The notes below the pieces were generated by a model. That model was not told where the DNA came from and did not search any database. It worked only from the letters and a program-made list of their open reading frames with translations. Shown here one piece after another: positions 60,971 through 64,000 of a DNA stretch of 64,000 bases. The DNA is from Akkermansiaceae bacterium (lineage in GTDB: Bacteria; Verrucomicrobiota; Verrucomicrobiia; Verrucomicrobiales; Akkermansiaceae). Each line of letters starts with the position of its first letter. Positions within the stretch are counted from its first letter, which is position 1. The DNA is taken from contig JACKPZ010000005.1 of assembly GCA_024233135.1 (NCBI GenBank), forward strand, positions 1 through 64,000, read 5' to 3'. A program made the translations under genes and the position numbers.

Positions 60971-61492
60971 CTATTTGATTTCGGGCGGGAGCTTCGCATC
61001 CTCAAGCGACATTCCTGGAGGAGCTAGCCAGGTAATCTTGATGGGTCTCTCATGCTCTGTTCCGAGTGTCTTGTGCAAACACAAAGCTGTGAGCTTCATC
61101 ACTTGGACGAGTGTCACCCCAAGGTTCTCAGGCACCTTGGCCTTGGAGAAATCCGCGATGATTCGGTGCTCCTTGTCGCCATGCTCGGCGTAAACTCTGC
61201 CGCCAACCATTACAATGAGATTGCTCTCGTCAGGAAAGCTCTCACCTGCGCCAGCGATCCGGTGGGGCAATGAGATTGCGAGAACGGGAGACTCAGGAAA
61301 AGCTCCTCCAACAAGCACTGGTCGTGAAACAATGGTCGCGGCCATGCTCTCTCCTGTGCCGAGAGGGTCTCCGTCCATCTCTGTCCCGAGAAGGCTTGTG
61401 GGTTGATAAACCTGCATCAATGAATTCTCTGCCAACAACGAACATTGTAGGCCGGCAATCAAGATGGTGAGCAACGCTATGCGGGTCTTCAT
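60971..61492 (-). CDS. Hypothetical secreted protein (paralogue of 63438-63992)
   Basis: 173 aa from the ATG at 61492 with a signal peptide (IALLTILIAGLQCSLLAE). A central segment SNLIVMVGGRVYAEHGDKEH then ADFSKAKVPENLGVTLVQVM parallels TNLITLYGLSVSGAYDPRSD then IDLAKASRPADYPFTINEVL in the protein encoded at 63438-63992, so the two are probably distant paralogues. No known family. The IS3 element lies only 32 bases upstream of its start codon, so its native promoter has been separated from it. Lower GC than the purine region. Confidence 0.72.
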   Translation of the reverse strand: MKTRIALLTILIAGLQCSLLAENSLMQVYQPTSLLGTEMDGDPLGTGESMAATIVSRPVLVGGAFPESPVLAISLPHRIAGAGESFPDESNLIVMVGGRVYAEHGDKEHRIIADFSKAKVPENLGVTLVQVMKLTALCLHKTLGTEHERPIKITWLAPPGMSLEDAKLPPEIK

Positions 61493-61523
61493 TTTTTGGA
61501 GAAACGTCGAAGTCTTCTCACTC

Positions 61524-61547
61524 TGGAATTCCCCTGAGAAAGTGGAC
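61524..61547. repeat. IS3 terminal inverted repeat (orfB end)
   Basis: TGGAATTCCCC followed by TGAGAAAGTGGAC; matches 16 of 24 positions of the reverse complement of 62831-62854, including both ends of the repeat. Confidence 0.85.
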
Positions 61548-61571
61548 GAGTGAGGCGCAGCGGGGTTGGGG

Positions 61572-62438
61572 TTAGTTAGGTGAGACGTCGTTGGATTGGA
61601 AGTGTTGATTGAGGAACTGGAGAGGTGAGAGCATGCCGAGGCTGCTGTGACGGCGCCGCCGGTTGTAGAAGGTCTCGATGTAGTCGAAGATGGCCAGACG
61701 GGCCTGGTCCTTCGTATCGAAGGGACGGTCGGCTCCGGGAAGTTCGGCTTTGAGCGTGGCGAACGCGCTTTCGGCAAACGCGTTGTCGTAGCAGTAGCCG
61801 GCCGCGCTCATGCTCTGGATCCATTCGCATTGGGCAAGCAGGGTTCGGGTCGTCGACGCGGTGTACTGGCAGCCGCGATCGGAATGGAAGATGGTTCCGG
61901 GTCGCAGCAGGCCGGTCCTGTCCGCGGATCGGATCGCATCGGTGACCAGTTCCGAGTGCATCGAGTCGGAGATCTTCCAGCCGAGGACAACCCGGCTGAA
62001 GAGATCGAGCACGAACACGAGATAGAGCCAGCCTTCACGGGTGGGGATGTAGGTGATGTCGCTGACGACCTGGGTGCCTGGAGCTTCTGGAGGCGGGGCC
62101 TGCGCCAGCAGATTGGGCGAAGGCCGGGCGGCATGGTCGGGGCGCGTGGTCTTCGGCTTGAAGGGCTTGCGCGGCCGGGCCCGGATGCCTTCGTCGCGCA
62201 TGAGCCGGGCGACACGGTTTTCCGAGCAGGCCAGACCGAGGTCGCGGAGCTCGGAAGTCATGCGGGGGCTTCCGTAGCACCGGGTGTGCCGGTGGTCGTG
62301 GATCTCGTGCATGACTTCGGCCAGTTGGCGGTTGGCAAGGGTGCGGGCACTCGGCGGTCTGCCGCGGGCGGCATGGTAGCCGCTGCACGAGACCTCCAGG
62401 GCGTCGCAGAGTTCGGTGATGGAATATTCGTCCCGCAT
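61572..62438 (-). CDS. IS3 family transposase OrfB (DDE catalytic part)
   Basis: 288 aa as an independent frame from the ATG at 62438; in vivo it is probably read as part of OrfAB after a -1 frameshift at 62492-62498, since the codons upstream (ERYALIDT) continue the typical OrfB start. HTH_21-type region (RCYGSPRMTSELRDLGL), then the rve integrase core with Asp in VVSDITYIPTREGWLYLVFV, Asp in IFHSDRGCQYTAS and Glu in YDNAFAESAFATLKAEL; the usual C-terminal FYNRRRRHSSLGMLSPLQFL follows. No disabling mutation seen. Confidence 0.94.
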   Translation of the reverse strand: MRDEYSITELCDALEVSCSGYHAARGRPPSARTLANRQLAEVMHEIHDHRHTRCYGSPRMTSELRDLGLACSENRVARLMRDEGIRARPRKPFKPKTTRPDHAARPSPNLLAQAPPPEAPGTQVVSDITYIPTREGWLYLVFVLDLFSRVVLGWKISDSMHSELVTDAIRSADRTGLLRPGTIFHSDRGCQYTASTTRTLLAQCEWIQSMSAAGYCYDNAFAESAFATLKAELPGADRPFDTKDQARLAIFDYIETFYNRRRRHSSLGMLSPLQFLNQHFQSNDVSPN

Positions 62439-62446
62439 GGTGTCGA

Positions 62447-62794
62447 TCAGCGCATACCGCTCTGCGGGTCCTCGGAGAGTATGCCCATGGCTTTTTTTAG
62501 GATCTCGCGCTGGCGGCGCAGGTAGTCGTTTTCCCGCTGGAGGCGGCGGATCTCCGCGGCGGGATCGGCGAGGGCAAGGGACGCTCCGCTCCGCCCGCCC
62601 GCCCCGCTCTCGCGGGACTCGGCGGCCTGCGCTACGCGTCCCTTGCCGAAGAGCCGGTCTCTCCAGGATCGCAGCGAGTTGGCGGAAACGCCGAGTTCTT
62701 CCGCCACCCGCTTGAGCGGGCGACGGCTATCCATCAGAAGTTCCACGGCGTTGCGGCGGAACTCTTCATCGTAGACGGGGTGGGTCTTGGGCAT
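62447..62794 (-). CDS. IS3 family transposase OrfA
   Basis: 115 aa from the ATG at 62794 (MPKTHPVYDEEFRRNAVELL). Helix-turn-helix of the IS3/IS911 OrfA type (PLKRVAEELGVSANSLRSWR), then a leucine-zipper-like stretch (AAEIRRLQRENDYLRRQREI). It binds the element's ends. A seven-A slippery run near its 3' end allows -1 frameshifting into orfB. Confidence 0.92.
   Translation of the reverse strand: MPKTHPVYDEEFRRNAVELLMDSRRPLKRVAEELGVSANSLRSWRDRLFGKGRVAQAAESRESGAGGRSGASLALADPAAEIRRLQRENDYLRRQREILKKAMGILSEDPQSGMR
62492..62498 (-). other. Programmed -1 frameshift site (A7) in IS3
   Basis: On the coding strand: CTAAAAAAAGCC, read CTA AAA AAA GCC in orfA. Slipping back one base at the A7 run gives KKSHGHTLRGPAERYALIDTM, which joins the OrfB frame without a stop codon. 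This is the usual way IS3 elements make the OrfAB transposase. Confidence 0.85.
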
Positions 62795-62830
62795 TGCTGG
62801 TGTCCTTTCTTCGGATCCTGCGCCCTTCCT

Positions 62831-62854
62831 GTCCATCAATTCGGGGGAACTTCA
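62831..62854. repeat. IS3 terminal inverted repeat (orfA end)
   Basis: Its reverse complement, TGAAGTTCCCCC then GAATTGATGGAC, pairs with 61524-61547. It is followed by CTC, the second copy of the target duplication. Confidence 0.85.
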
Positions 62855-63042
62855 CTCCTGCCCGAGGGAGAGGCTTCGATTGAGGGTTGAAGGTTGAATG
62901 GTCATAAAAACTTGAGCCCGCTGCGGGGCAGGTGTTAGGAGTGCCGCCTTGTTGTGCCTTGGTTTGCTGTGACGCCAAGCCCCGCCGCGTGAATCAATTG
63001 CAGCAGCCTCCCGACGTCTGTTGCTTCAGATTTGGTTCACGA

Positions 63043-63396
63043 CTAAAGAATCGCTTGGGAGGTGATGTGAGCTATGCCCCTGCATATCCCATAAATCAGG
63101 GATGGTGAGATGAACGAGTAAAACCCGATTCTAAGGTACGGCTCGGGTGCGATGAATCGAAGTGTGATTAGAAATGGGATGCTACAGAGAAGATTGGTGA
63201 TCACGGCCGCCAATTCAATGTAAGGCATGCCCCGAATCCCGAGAGTGGGAAGGAACGAAAAGGAGCCAAGAATAAAGGATGATGAAGAGCACAATAGCGA
63301 AAGAAGGAAAATCTTCAGGGACGAAGAGATCCGCTTGGGTGAGTCTGGGCTCTCCCAAGGCTTCAGTGCGGTGCTGATCTCGTCACGCTGGATCAT
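63043..63396 (-). CDS. Hypothetical small membrane protein
   Basis: 117 aa with about three hydrophobic helices (KIFLLSLLCSSSSFILGSF, YIELAAVITNLLCSIPFLIT, YSFISPSLIYGICRGIAHI). Noticeably lower GC than most of the window. No family recognised. It sits between the two paralogous secreted-protein genes on the same strand, so the three may have formed one transcription unit before the IS3 element was inserted. Confidence 0.6.
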   Translation of the reverse strand: MIQRDEISTALKPWESPDSPKRISSSLKIFLLSLLCSSSSFILGSFSFLPTLGIRGMPYIELAAVITNLLCSIPFLITLRFIAPEPYLRIGFYSFISPSLIYGICRGIAHITSQAIL

Positions 63397-63437
63397 TGAT
63401 GTATTTTTCTGGCCTGCCGTTGAAGTCCAAGCATCCG

Positions 63438-63992
63438 CTATCTGGGGCGTTCCTCCGACTCGTGTTGAGGGTTTTCGCCGCCCGCAGAATCCGGCTCGGA
63501 ACGGGGAGCGGATTGCGGCACGGCGCCTTGTTCTTCTTCTTTTTCTTTCCTTAGAAGGACTTCAATGGCCGCTCCATCAAAATTCAGTTTCACGCATTCC
63601 TTCACCTGTTCAAGGACTTCATTGATTGTAAACGGGTAATCTGCAGGACGGGACGCCTTTGCCAGATCGATGGTAATCACAAGTTTCGGGTTTTTGGGAT
63701 CGCTCCTCGGGTCGTACGCACCTGAGACGCTGAGGCCGTAAAGCGTGATCAAATTCGTATCGGATGGAATATTCCACCTGCTGTGGTGCGGTACATATGG
63801 CGAATTCAAAAGGCTTATTGTCCTCTCGAATGTGGCGCTGGATGAATCGACACACGGCACGTTTGTCATCCCTCCCGCGGATCCCTCATCGACGAATAAA
63901 ACATGGGTCGGCAAATACACTGTAACCCAGCGAGTTCCCGTCGCCCACGACACAACAGTAGTGAAAGCCAGAATGAGTGCGATTGGTTTCAT
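63438..63992 (-). CDS. Hypothetical secreted protein (paralogue of 60971-61492)
   Basis: 184 aa; the ATG at 63992 lies at the edge of the window but appears to be the true start because a signal peptide follows (MKPIALILAFTTVVSWATG). A mature beta-rich part (TRWVTVYLPTHVLFVDEGSA), a segment similar to the protein at 60971-61492 (VITIDLAKASRPADYPFTIN), and a hydrophilic Glu/Gln/Ser-rich tail. No family recognised. It ends 41 bases before the small membrane-protein gene. Confidence 0.68.
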   Translation of the reverse strand: MKPIALILAFTTVVSWATGTRWVTVYLPTHVLFVDEGSAGGMTNVPCVDSSSATFERTISLLNSPYVPHHSRWNIPSDTNLITLYGLSVSGAYDPRSDPKNPKLVITIDLAKASRPADYPFTINEVLEQVKECVKLNFDGAAIEVLLRKEKEEEQGAVPQSAPRSEPDSAGGENPQHESEERPR

Positions 63993-64000
63993 TTTCGGGA

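Larger units (their letters stand above)
61524..62854 (-). mobile_element. IS3-family insertion sequence, apparently intact (1331 bp)
   Basis: Imperfect 24-bp terminal inverted repeats (16 of 24 matching) begin with TG and end with CA: TGGAATTCCCC at 61524 and, on the other strand, TGAAGTTCCCCC from 62854. The flanks carry the direct repeat CTC (61521-61523 and 62855-62857), a 3-bp target duplication as usual for IS3 elements. It holds orfA and orfB overlapping through a slippery A7 run. It is inserted between a membrane-protein gene and the start of a secreted-protein gene on the same strand. Confidence 0.92.

Noticed and set aside
62766..62978. 70-aa open frame at the orfA end of the IS3 element
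   Set aside because: It crosses the IS boundary and the inverted repeat, so it cannot be an old gene.
1..64000. tRNA, rRNA, CRISPR array or prophage
   Set aside because: No cloverleaf, rRNA-like stretch, regularly spaced direct repeats or phage structural genes were seen by eye; a covariance-model search would settle it.

Overview
The window is GC-rich, gene-dense bacterial DNA, most consistent with a member of the Verrucomicrobiota (Verrucomicrobiaceae / Luteolibacter-Akkermansia side). The strongest taxonomic hint is the pilus locus at about 42.3-54 kb. Its order, secretin, PilP-like protein, one-helix PilO-like protein, PilM/N-like protein, pilin, ATPase, matches what I recall of the Akkermansia Amuc_1098-1102 cluster. 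Large FG-GAP secreted proteins, a kinase with an extracytoplasmic propeller, many start/stop overlaps (ATGA/GTGA) and weak Shine-Dalgarno signals fit the same phylum. No rRNA, tRNA or CRISPR array was seen.

Layout. 0.1-12.6 kb is an accessory, surface and signalling region: a giant FG-GAP / thrombospondin-3 secreted protein, a lipoprotein, a second FG-GAP protein divergent from a membrane Ser/Thr kinase, an ECF-type sigma factor with a small companion gene, and a VapBC toxin-antitoxin pair with a perfect palindrome over the vapB start codon. 12.8-14.4 kb is an IS110-family element, whose 5' non-coding end is a candidate bridge RNA. It sits directly upstream of mutS.

14.4-34.4 kb is mostly housekeeping, largely on the plus strand: mutS; a START-like membrane protein; an ApbE-DUF2271 / PepSY redox pair; Bcp peroxiredoxin; a beta-CASP nuclease; an HI0933-like flavoprotein; an orphan HlyD-like adaptor; rhomboid-mazG; methionine aminopeptidase; fructosamine kinase; a ClC-CBS channel; a lipoprotein; and the coupled tyrA-aroA-cmk-plsC run.

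35.1-56.4 kb is one long minus-strand block of 23 genes. Read 5' to 3' it holds an ABC exporter (ATPase and permease), a CxxC-containing membrane-anchored protein, a PilT-like ATPase, the major pilin (with its own terminator), PilM/N-, PilO- and PilP-like proteins, the secretin, an unknown protein, PilB, PilC, a small membrane protein and a minor pseudopilin. Four translationally coupled unknown genes and a DUF3108 protein follow. A TMTC-like multi-pass TPR protein, a DPM1-like GT2 and a STELLO-type glycosyltransferase come next, ending with an L,D-transpeptidase. I infer a type IV pilus / type II secretion-like machine with a linked set of candidate glycosylation genes; this block is the most interesting part of the window.

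56.4-60.8 kb carries purM and purF, preceded by an AT-rich palindrome and an intrinsic terminator lying in the purM leader, and then a 37-kDa nucleoid-associated-protein homologue. 61-64 kb is a lower-GC patch with two distantly similar secreted proteins and a small membrane protein. An intact 1331-bp IS3-family element, with inverted repeats, a CTC target duplication and an A7 frameshift site, interrupts it.
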